Virus record (IMG/VR): IMGVR_UViG_3300006919_000481
Location: 1 to 23,164 of that record
Length of the DNA: 23,164 nucleotides
Reading direction: 5' to 3' (one strand)
DNA from: a virus
In this document: in pieces, positions 1-5,224 of the stretch
Layout of the letters: each line of letters opens with the position of its first letter
Position numbering within the stretch: position 1 is the first letter of the stretch
Notes under the pieces: model-generated
Seen by the model: only the letters and a program-made list of their open reading frames with translations
What the model was told of the DNA's origin: nothing
The model's database searches: none
Made by a program: the position numbers and the translations under genes

Positions 1-183
1 AAAACCTATTCTTATGACTTTGTACAGCATAGAACGAGTATACGAGAAATAGATAAACATACGTTAGAATATAGATTTTTCGTAAATGGTAAACTAATTA
101 AGAGGTCACAGTTTAATAAGAAAACTAAAATATACTCTGATAATTTACCAATTAATAACCATCAACAGTTAATGGGGGAATAG
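1..183 (+). CDS. 3' end of an unidentified gene (truncated by window edge)
   Basis: Frame 1 is open from the first base to a TAG at 181-183, giving the last 60 residues of a protein whose start lies outside the window. The fragment is rich in Lys, Asn, Arg and aromatic residues, starts KTYSYDFVQH and ends NNHQQLMGE. I recognise no domain. Its stop is followed directly by the ATG of the next small gene (TAGATG), a junction seen repeatedly in this phage, which supports it as real coding sequence. A terminator lies just past the next gene, so the fragment ends an upstream transcription unit separate from the packaging and structural operon. Confidence 0.6.
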   Translation, partial: KTYSYDFVQHRTSIREIDKHTLEYRFFVNGKLIKRSQFNKKTKIYSDNLPINNHQQLMGE

Positions 184-270
184 ATGGAAGGATTCATAAG
201 TTTAGTATATAAATTGTGTATGTCTTTATTAATAATTGCTGTTATTCTTATAGTATTATTAGTAATATAA
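184..270 (+). CDS. 28-residue single-pass membrane peptide
   Basis: The ATG follows directly after the upstream TAG stop. The 28 residues are almost all one hydrophobic helix (about residues 12-28, Leu/Ile/Val only) after a short N-terminus with one Lys and two Cys-proximal polar positions. No charged residue interrupts the helix. Such peptides in phages can be inner-membrane effectors, spanins or accessory lysis proteins, but nothing here identifies a role and the main lysis genes lie at 11031-11866. A terminator hairpin begins six bases after the stop. Translation probably depends on coupling to the preceding gene, since there is only GGGG just upstream as a weak ribosome site. It may be a chance open frame. 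Confidence 0.45.
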   Translation: MEGFISLVYKLCMSLLIIAVILIVLLVI

Positions 271-275
271 TTAAG

Positions 276-317
276 AAATACCGTTGCTGTATGTAGGTTA
301 TACTCAACGGTATTTTT
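276..317 (+). terminator. Rho-independent terminator, 11-bp stem, possibly bidirectional
   Basis: AAATACCGTTG (276-286) pairs perfectly with CAACGGTATTT (305-315) around an 18-base loop, and the 3' arm runs into TTTTT (313-317). It closes the upstream unit. Read on the other strand the same stem is followed by a weaker U-containing stretch, so it could also stop leftward transcripts. Confidence 0.75.
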
Positions 318-476
318 ACATCTGGCTCAAGTACCTACTTAATTCGTAAACTACTGATAATATTGAAATACACTTGGGTTGAATGACACGCCCACCAGCT
401 GGTAAACATTAGATTTTAATTAGATTAAACCAGAAATTTGTCATATATACTTTATACACATACGCATATATATAGA

Positions 477-534
477 AACTTACAAAAGAGTTTGTTTTAT
501 GTTGGTGCTTGGTTGTAGTTTGTAAGTTATTTTT
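477..534 (+). terminator. Hairpin with T tract, second terminator candidate
   Basis: AACTTACAAA (477-486) is perfectly complementary to TTTGTAAGTT (519-528), followed by ATTTTT. The 32-base loop is long for an intrinsic terminator and the stem is AT-rich, so efficiency is doubtful. Its T tract merges with the -35 box of the promoter candidate at 533. Confidence 0.4.
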
Positions 535-562
535 GACATATTTAATAAGAAAATAATATAAA
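533..562 (+). promoter_or_regulatory. Sigma70-like promoter candidate
   Basis: TTGACA at 533-538 and TATAAA at 557-562 are separated by 18 bp. The -35 box is perfect, the -10 box is 5/6 and the spacing is one over optimum. It would direct transcription rightward through the non-coding region toward the small terminase. AT-rich surroundings make a chance -10 box likely. Confidence 0.4.
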
Positions 563-738
563 AATACTCAATATGGGTATGCTTGGGACACGGGGGGTAC
601 CCATACATGTATATGCAATGGAAATAATAAATTTCTAAAAATGGAGGATTAAACCAGACTGGTTGCTGTACCTAAGTAAGACCCCGTTGCTGTCTATAAG
701 TATACCTATATATATGCTCCCCCAAAGGCTTACCTTTT

Positions 739-767
739 ATTATACACCCCTATGAGCAACCTGTCAA
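739..767 (-). promoter_or_regulatory. Perfect-consensus sigma70 promoter, leftward
   Basis: On the minus strand TTGACA (plus positions 762-767) and TATAAT (739-744) are separated by exactly 17 bp. Both hexamers match the consensus at every position. Transcription would start near 732 and run left, away from the structural genes, into sequence with no convincing gene. Confidence 0.7.
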
Positions 768-775
768 GAAAAAAC

Positions 776-803
776 TTGACAAAGTGTGTATATACAGTAT
801 AAT
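776..803 (+). promoter_or_regulatory. Perfect-consensus sigma70 promoter for the late operon
   Basis: TTGACA (776-781) and TATAAT (798-803) are separated by 16 bp and match the consensus at all twelve positions. The start would fall near 810, about 100 bases before the small terminase ATG. It implies that host RNA polymerase with its housekeeping sigma factor transcribes the packaging and structural genes. The -35 box is one arm of the inverted repeat TGTCAAG-N6-CTTGACA (762-781); the other arm is the -35 box of the leftward promoter. Confidence 0.8.
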
Positions 804-854
804 TATATAATAAGGCATAAACTTCGTTCAGGTCTCGCCAATTACAACACAGGG

Positions 855-914
855 ATGAACAGGGGACAGCAACCGTTTATGCTGGTTTCCAACTTAACAC
901 AGCAACAGAAATGA
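855..914 (+). CDS. Possible 19-residue leader peptide overlapping the small terminase start
   Basis: ATG at 855 opens a 19-codon frame whose TGA (912-914) overlaps the small terminase ATG (911) as ATGA. The peptide contains QQPFMLVS. It includes a 14-base sequence that recurs in the same reading frame in the small gene at 2290-2436, where it also encodes QQPF. Ribosome site is weak (ACAGGG). Overlap with the hairpin at 862-890 would allow translation to open the structure. It may be chance, because the small terminase has no clear ribosome site of its own but could also start independently. Confidence 0.25.
   Translation: MNRGQQPFMLVSNLTQQQK
862..890 (+). promoter_or_regulatory. Leader hairpin upstream of the small terminase
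   Basis: GGGGA-CAGC (862-870) can pair with GCTG-G-TTTCC (881-890): nine pairs including two G-U, one bulged G at 885, and a 10-base loop. It lies within the predicted 5' leader, ending 20 bases before the terminase ATG, so it could influence translation or mRNA stability. Confidence 0.35.
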
Positions 915-1321
915 ATCAAGGATTACTAAAAGAAAAATCCAGAGAGCTCACCGAAAAACAGCAATCGTTCTTGACAGAACTATTTAAGTGCGGTGGTAAT
1001 ATTACAAAGGCACTAGAGCTGGCTGGTTACAAGCCATCTTCTAGACAGCACGTATTACAGTCTCTCAAGGATGAGATTATAGAACAGGCAAAGGTAGAAC
1101 TTGCAGCACACTCGGTTACAGCAATCAATCGTGTAGTTGAGGGTATGAATGATGTAGGTGAACACCCTAGGGCAGAGTTGCGACTTAAGGCTGCACAGAC
1201 ACTTCTCGACAGGGTCGGTCTGGGCAAACAAGAGAAGATTGATGTAGAAGGTAAGTTACTTCACGGTGTGGTATTGATGCCAGCTAAGAAAGAGATGCCT
1301 ACTGTAAGTGTAGAAGATTAA
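911..1321 (+). CDS. terS: Terminase small subunit
   Basis: The 136-residue protein has the usual small-terminase plan. An N-terminal helix-turn-helix region (about 14-45, LTEKQQSFLTELFKCGGNIT then a second helix ALELAGY) recognises viral DNA. A central helical part (50-105) serves oligomerisation, and the C-terminus is short and polar. It binds the packaging site, recruits the large subunit and regulates its ATPase. Length and position at the head of the packaging module fit the family. It is the first sizeable gene after the perfect promoter at 776-803. No strong ribosome site precedes the ATG, so coupling to the possible leader peptide, or weak initiation, is likely. Its TAA shares a base with the next ATG (TAATG). 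Assignment rests on the HTH pattern and on the large subunit downstream. Confidence 0.8.
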   Translation: MNQGLLKEKSRELTEKQQSFLTELFKCGGNITKALELAGYKPSSRQHVLQSLKDEIIEQAKVELAAHSVTAINRVVEGMNDVGEHPRAELRLKAAQTLLDRVGLGKQEKIDVEGKLLHGVVLMPAKKEMPTVSVED

Positions 1322-2016
1322 TGGCTGAGAAAAATAAAAAACAATTTAAACAACAATTGTTGGGAGATATTGAATATGCAGCAGAAGTTCTACGTAAAAT
1401 TAAAAAACAAATACCTGAAGAAAATATTGATTTAGGTGTTAGAGTAGGTTTAGATGCATACGCTTTTGATCAAGGTAAATTGTCTAAAGAAGACTTTAAA
1501 GAAAAATTATTAAAGATAAAAAATGACCCTAGAAGAATGGGTATAAAAATGGGAAATAATTTATTTAAAGAGACTAGAGGAGCCTACGACTCTACTGATT
1601 CTATTACTTTGTATAAAGGTTCTGAGGCATATGAGAGAGAACTTACACCAGACCCTGAAGGAGGCCGTAGTTATAAAAGCACTCCTAGAAGTGAAGAAGC
1701 AGGTAGGTTTATGATTGCTGTTCACGAAATAAAACATAGAGGTAATGCTTTATTAAATAGTTTGGGATTAATAGACTATAATGTTGATAGGCATTCTGAT
1801 ACAGATTATGATGATAGCAAATTAAGAGATAAATTAAATATTAGACACACTCAGCCAAAGTATGAAAAACAAGGCGATGAAAAAAGGTCTAAAACAAGAA
1901 AAAAGAAAATAAAAAAGATTTATAAAAAAAGTAAAGCATTACAGGATAGGTACCCCGGTGCTTACAATAGAGGCGGTAAAGTATACGCCAACCAACCAAG
2001 GAAGGTAAGAGTATAA
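1321..2016 (+). CDS. HEXXH-motif protein, possible zinc-peptidase-like phage protein
   Basis: This 231-residue protein starts at the TAATG junction with the small terminase. A hydrophobic helix-like stretch carries HEIKH at 135-139, within IAVHEIKHRGNALLNSLG; HEXXH is the zinc-binding signature of many metallopeptidases, where the Glu is catalytic. A third ligand is not certain: H158, H176 or a nearby Asp are candidates. The C-terminal 45 residues are strongly basic, and the last 17 end GGKVYANQPRKVRV, a tail echoed in the next protein. Lys is almost always AAA, unlike the large terminase. Similar HEXXHRG proteins occur, to my recollection, among marine phage hypotheticals. A virion or assembly peptidase is possible, but activity is inference. 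It might equally be a structural protein with a fortuitous motif. Confidence 0.6.
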   Translation: MAEKNKKQFKQQLLGDIEYAAEVLRKIKKQIPEENIDLGVRVGLDAYAFDQGKLSKEDFKEKLLKIKNDPRRMGIKMGNNLFKETRGAYDSTDSITLYKGSEAYERELTPDPEGGRSYKSTPRSEEAGRFMIAVHEIKHRGNALLNSLGLIDYNVDRHSDTDYDDSKLRDKLNIRHTQPKYEKQGDEKRSKTRKKKIKKIYKKSKALQDRYPGAYNRGGKVYANQPRKVRV

Positions 2017-2017
2017 A

Positions 2018-2293
2018 ATGGACGAACAAGAAAAAGCATTTGAAGAATTTTATAAAAGAGAAGCACAAGAAGACATGGCAGATATTGAGCACGACATGGA
2101 GCGTACTAACAACCCTAGAGTGCAAAAAGAAGAAGAAGAGAGATTAAAAGAAATACTTAGAAGAAAAGGCGTGCCTGTACCGGGTGAACAAGAGGTAAAG
2201 AAGAAAAAAAAGAAAAAGACTTTAGTTTCTAAATATAATTATAAAAAAGGTAAAGCATACGCACAAAGTCCTAGATCAGTAAAAACAGCATGA
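2018..2293 (+). CDS. Small acidic-basic protein with the same C-terminal tail as its neighbour
   Basis: The 91-residue protein starts one base after the previous stop. Residues 1-50 are highly charged, Glu-rich and probably helical. Seven consecutive lysines (61-67) follow, then a tail YNYKKGKAYAQSPRSVKTA. That tail aligns with the end of the preceding protein (shared pattern G-K-x-Y-A-x-x-P-R-x-V). The lysine run is encoded by A-rich sequence including eight A's at about 2204-2211, where polymerase or ribosome slippage could occur. I recognise no family. Its TGA overlaps the next ATG (ATGA at 2290), so translation is likely coupled. Confidence 0.6.
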   Translation: MDEQEKAFEEFYKREAQEDMADIEHDMERTNNPRVQKEEEERLKEILRRKGVPVPGEQEVKKKKKKKTLVSKYNYKKGKAYAQSPRSVKTA

Positions 2294-2436
2294 GCATAGC
2301 TTGTTTGGTATTGGATTTCGTAACGAAAGAGTATTACACGATTAGTGAACTAGAGAAGATACAGAAAGATAGAAAAAAACAGCAACCGTTTAACTCGAAA
2401 GAGTCGGAAGTAGGGAAGACCGAAGAAACGCACTAA
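2290..2436 (+). CDS. 48-residue hypothetical protein
   Basis: The ATG overlaps the previous TGA as ATGA, the standard coupling arrangement in this operon. The 48 residues begin MSIACLVLDFVTKEYYTISE and continue with a charged, Lys/Glu-rich helix, ending EVGKTEETH. No family is recognised. The N-terminal ten residues are hydrophobic. It holds the second copy (2379-2392) of a 14-base sequence found upstream of the small terminase, read in the same frame, which encodes QQPF in both places. Evidence for it being real is the overlap and the lack of any other gene between 2293 and 2457. Confidence 0.45.
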   Translation: MSIACLVLDFVTKEYYTISELEKIQKDRKKQQPFNSKESEVGKTEETH

Positions 2437-2456
2437 CTTTAATTAGGAGGTGTGTT

Positions 2457-2540
2457 ATGAGTAAGCAATTTTTATATTGTTTATTACAAGAGAAAAAAAG
2501 GATTGAAGAAAGTAAAATCTTAAAAGCATTATGCAAATAA
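2457..2540 (+). CDS. 27-residue peptide with an excellent ribosome site
   Basis: AGGAGG at 2445-2450 lies six bases before the ATG, one of the best ribosome sites in the window. The 27 residues form a likely amphipathic helix, hydrophobic at first (QFLYCLLQ) and then Lys/Glu-rich, with two Cys. No function can be assigned. The strong ribosome site with tight spacing is the main reason to call it. The next gene begins 34 bases downstream with its own GA-rich ribosome site. Confidence 0.5.
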   Translation: MSKQFLYCLLQEKKRIEESKILKALCK

Positions 2541-2574
2541 GAAACTTTAGAAAACAGAGGAAGGGTATGAAAGT

Positions 2575-3315
2575 ATGGTTGATCCAGTTACGGCACTGGC
2601 TACAGCAACTGCAGCTTTTAACGTCATTAAGAAAGGCTTTGAGGTGGGTCGTGACGTGGAAAGCATGTATGGAGATATGGGTAGATGGATGGGTGCTTGC
2701 TCCGATATCAACCAAGCTCAAAAGATGTCGCAGAAGCCTCCGCTATTTAAAAAGATATTTGCGGGTGCGTCTATTGAAGAGGAGGCGTTAAATGCTTTCG
2801 CAGCTAAGAAAAAAGCTCAAGCGATGGAGAATGAACTTAGGACGTTCATTAACCTTGCACATGGGCCGAATGCATGGAATGAACTTTTGCAAATGCAAGG
2901 AAAAATTAGAAAACAAAGACAAGAAATGATTTATAAACAGCAAGAGAGACAGAGAAAGATGATAGAGATATCTTCTATAGCAGTGGTAGCATTACTAGCA
3001 GCAGCCATGATGATATGGATTGCCACAGCAGTAGCTAGTAAAGTAAATGCACACGAACTCTGTGGTGAGTTTAAAACGGGCTACGCTATCTGTATAAACG
3101 AAGGATACGATCAGGCACACGCTAGTATGTTTGGTAAGAGGTTTCCTAAACACGAGAGATATATAAGTTGCAAGCTGTCGGAGTATAGACCATACAACAG
3201 CAACGATATGGAAGGTATGCAATGTAGATACAGATTTCCTAATCAGGATAGTTTTACTATTGTTACCTACGAGGGTATGTGCCCAGAACAATTAACATGT
3301 ACGGTGAGTAATTGA
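2575..3315 (+). CDS. Membrane-anchored phage protein with a Cys-rich C-terminal domain
   Basis: The 246-residue protein has three parts. Residues 1-130 are helical, with a compact N-terminus (VDPVTALATATAAFNVIKKG, then a Gly/Met/Trp segment around 28-42) and a charged helix rich in Lys, Gln and Arg. A transmembrane segment spans 132-154. A C-terminal domain (155-246) carries six Cys (163, 173, 199, 217, 236, 242). By the positive-inside rule the charged helix would be cytoplasmic and the Cys domain periplasmic, where disulfides could form. I recall related N-terminal halves in marine phage genomes without a known function. The ATG at 2575 is preceded by GAGGAAGG about nine bases away. Its TGA overlaps the next gene's TTG start. 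Confidence 0.65.
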   Translation: MVDPVTALATATAAFNVIKKGFEVGRDVESMYGDMGRWMGACSDINQAQKMSQKPPLFKKIFAGASIEEEALNAFAAKKKAQAMENELRTFINLAHGPNAWNELLQMQGKIRKQRQEMIYKQQERQRKMIEISSIAVVALLAAAMMIWIATAVASKVNAHELCGEFKTGYAICINEGYDQAHASMFGKRFPKHERYISCKLSEYRPYNSNDMEGMQCRYRFPNQDSFTIVTYEGMCPEQLTCTVSN

Positions 3316-3539
3316 GAAGAACAACATCAACCATCCCATTTGGATATGAACTATCCGAGGATGGAAAAGAATATATTCCTATAGAGAAAGAATTGGAATT
3401 GTTAGAAAAGGCGTTTACATTCGCAAACAGCTGTGGGCCTGCAAAAGCTGCGAGATGGCTAAGTGTAGCATCGGGTAGGAAGATATCAAATCCCGGTCTG
3501 ACAAAGCGAATGAAAATAGGTGTACACTTAGATAGATGA
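3312..3539 (+). CDS. Small helical protein before the large terminase (TTG start)
   Basis: This 75-residue frame begins with TTG at 3312, overlapping the previous TGA as TTGA, and ends with TGA overlapping the large terminase ATG (ATGA at 3536). No usable ATG exists until near the end, so TTG is the probable start, with GGTGA just upstream. The sequence IPFGYELSEDGKEYIPIEKE, followed by helices ending in GLTKRMK, resembles the helical recombinase region that follows the catalytic domain in serine recombinases. There is no catalytic domain here. It may be a DNA-binding accessory packaging protein; this is inferred from its HTH-like pattern and its position. Confidence 0.6.
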   Translation: MRRTTSTIPFGYELSEDGKEYIPIEKELELLEKAFTFANSCGPAKAARWLSVASGRKISNPGLTKRMKIGVHLDR

Positions 3540-5221
3540 CAGAAGAACAGAAACCAAAAAGAGGTAGACCTCCCAAGAAAGAGGGAGAACCAAAGACGAG
3601 TTATAACTGGTCTAGAAAGATGAAGGCCAGATTGGCTACTCAGAGACAGCTTTCTGAAAAGAAGCGAAGAGCTGAAAGACTGACGAAACAGGCTAAGAAA
3701 GCGAGGCGTTCAGCCAAGGAAGCTCAAGAAGCTGCTGTCAAGGTGGACAATGCTCTGAAGGGAAGACAGAAGTCCGTCAGTGTGATCACAGATGAGGACT
3801 TGAAGAGGGTGCCTCAAGCTGTACGTGAGCATTTACAGCACCATGACGTAGTATTTAGGGCTAACGAAGGCCCACAGACTATGTTCCTTGAGTCACCTGA
3901 AAGAGATGTCTTATACGGAGGAGCAGCAGGAGGGGGAAAATCCTATGCATTACTAGCAGATGTGCTGCGAGATGCATCAAATCCCAACCATAGGGGCTTG
4001 CTGTTAAGAAGAACACTGGCAGAATTGACCGAATTGATAGACAAAAGCAAGCAACTCTATCCAAAAGCGTTCCCCGGAGCTGTATTTAAGGAGGCAAAGT
4101 CCATCTGGCAGTTCCCATCAGGTGCTAGGATATGGTTTTCATACGTAGATGATGACCGAGACGTGACTAGATACCAAGGACAAGCGTTCAATTGGATAGG
4201 AATAGACGAAATTACACAGTATCCCACACCATACGTGTGGAATTACTTACGTTCTCGACTGAGAACAACGGATAAAGACTTAGGAATGTACATGAGATGT
4301 ACAGCAAACCCCGGAGGAACCGGTGGTTGGTGGGTAAAAAAGATGTATATCGACCCAAATCCACCAAATGACCCCTTCTGGGCTAAGGATTTTGACACTG
4401 GTAAGGTTTTAAAGTACCCAGTGAACCACCCAAAGGCCGATCAGCCGTTATTTTTACGCAAATTCGTGCCTGCGAGGTTGACAGACAACCCATATCTGTT
4501 TGATGACGGTCAGTATGAGGCGATGTTGATGTCTCTACCGGAAATAGAGAGAAAAAGGTTGTTAGAAGGTGACTGGGACGTAGCAGATGGCTCTGCTTTC
4601 ACTGAATTTAGCCGTGAGACACACGTTGTAGAGCCGTTTGATGTGCCATCGGGCTGGGCTAGGATACGATCAGGCGATTATGGGTATTCTTCACCCTCAT
4701 GTATCCTCTGGGGAGCCATAGATTGGGACAATAACATATGGATTTATAGAGAACTCTATGTAAAAGGGTTCACAGGAGAAAGGTTAGGAGATTTGATAGT
4801 ACAAATGGAAAGAGAAGACCCACCAATGCAGCAAACAACGCTGGATTCTTCCTGTTGGAACAAAACAGGCTTGGGGCCTTCTATTGCCGAGACTATGATA
4901 CGAAGAGGAGCACGATGGACACCAGCAGACAGGAACAGAATTGCAGGGAAGATAGAAGTCCACAGGAGATTAGCCTGTGATGACCACGGTACTCCTAGGC
5001 TTCGCTTTTTTTCTACGTGCAACAATACAATCAGGACTCTACCTACACTACCTATATCTAAAACTAACCCTGAAGATGTGGATACGAAAGCTGAAGATCA
5101 TGCTTACGATGCGTTGAGGTATATGGTAATGAGTAGAACTCTGATGAATGTGCATTCTCCACATAGGATGACAAGACAGACACAGCAATATGAACCACAA
5201 GATCAGATATTTGGGTATTGA
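3536..5221 (+). CDS. terL: Terminase large subunit (ATPase-nuclease packaging motor)
   Basis: The 561-residue protein drives viral DNA into the prohead and cuts concatemers. The ATPase domain has Walker A GGAAGGGKS (128-136), Walker B with catalytic Glu in NWIGIDE (219-225) and the coupling motif CTANPGG (255-261). The RNase-H-like nuclease domain shows acidic positions expected for metal binding: D381 in SGDYG, D437 in TTLDSS and D521/D525 in DHAYDALRY. Before the ATPase there is an unusual basic, coiled 85-residue extension starting with an AT-hook-like KRGRPPKK (8-15). The start overlaps the preceding stop (ATGA). Codon use differs from the gene that follows: AAG is common for Lys here. 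Confidence 0.97.
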   Translation: MTEEQKPKRGRPPKKEGEPKTSYNWSRKMKARLATQRQLSEKKRRAERLTKQAKKARRSAKEAQEAAVKVDNALKGRQKSVSVITDEDLKRVPQAVREHLQHHDVVFRANEGPQTMFLESPERDVLYGGAAGGGKSYALLADVLRDASNPNHRGLLLRRTLAELTELIDKSKQLYPKAFPGAVFKEAKSIWQFPSGARIWFSYVDDDRDVTRYQGQAFNWIGIDEITQYPTPYVWNYLRSRLRTTDKDLGMYMRCTANPGGTGGWWVKKMYIDPNPPNDPFWAKDFDTGKVLKYPVNHPKADQPLFLRKFVPARLTDNPYLFDDGQYEAMLMSLPEIERKRLLEGDWDVADGSAFTEFSRETHVVEPFDVPSGWARIRSGDYGYSSPSCILWGAIDWDNNIWIYRELYVKGFTGERLGDLIVQMEREDPPMQQTTLDSSCWNKTGLGPSIAETMIRRGARWTPADRNRIAGKIEVHRRLACDDHGTPRLRFFSTCNNTIRTLPTLPISKTNPEDVDTKAEDHAYDALRYMVMSRTLMNVHSPHRMTRQTQQYEPQDQIFGY

Positions 5222-5224
5222 TAG

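Larger units (their letters stand above)
271..910. other. 640-base non-coding control region before the packaging genes
   Basis: No convincing gene is present on either strand. The region holds a terminator (276-317), a second long-loop hairpin with a T tract (477-534), a plus-strand promoter candidate (533-562), divergent perfect promoters (739-803), a leader hairpin (862-890) and repeated ACAGCAAC-type motifs. It also has a 12-base direct repeat, GATTAAACCAGA, at 423-434 and 647-658, and an 8-bp inverted repeat TATGGGTA/TACCCATA at 572-579 and 598-605. It separates the upstream unit from the terminase genes, so a packaging site or module boundary is possible but not shown. Confidence 0.7.

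Noticed and set aside
480-608. 42-residue minus-strand frame that the leftward promoter could express
   Set aside because: There is no ribosome site before its ATG, it runs through both inverted repeats, and the product looks random, so it is more likely part of untranslated RNA.
573-638. 21-residue plus-strand frame in the control region
   Set aside because: No ribosome site, and the sequence is dominated by the TATGGGTA/TACCCATA inverted repeat.
423-658. GATTAAACCAGA direct repeat as an attachment site
   Set aside because: Only 12 bases in AT-rich DNA, with both copies within one intergenic region, and no tRNA or ordinary integrase gene beside it.
271-910. tRNA gene in the long intergenic region
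   Set aside because: No cloverleaf with a T-loop GTTCRA-type signature and matching acceptor stem could be found by eye; the hairpins present have terminator or leader character.
2531-2791. 86-codon plus-strand frame overlapping the membrane protein gene
   Set aside because: The gene at 2575 in another frame has a clear ribosome site, a membrane segment and coupling to the next gene. The overlapping frame gives an Arg/Leu/Trp-rich product without support.
3312-3539. Serine recombinase fragment
   Set aside because: The similarity covers only a short helical region. There is no catalytic Ser domain nearby and the gene is intact and coupled on both sides, so it is treated as a small accessory protein.
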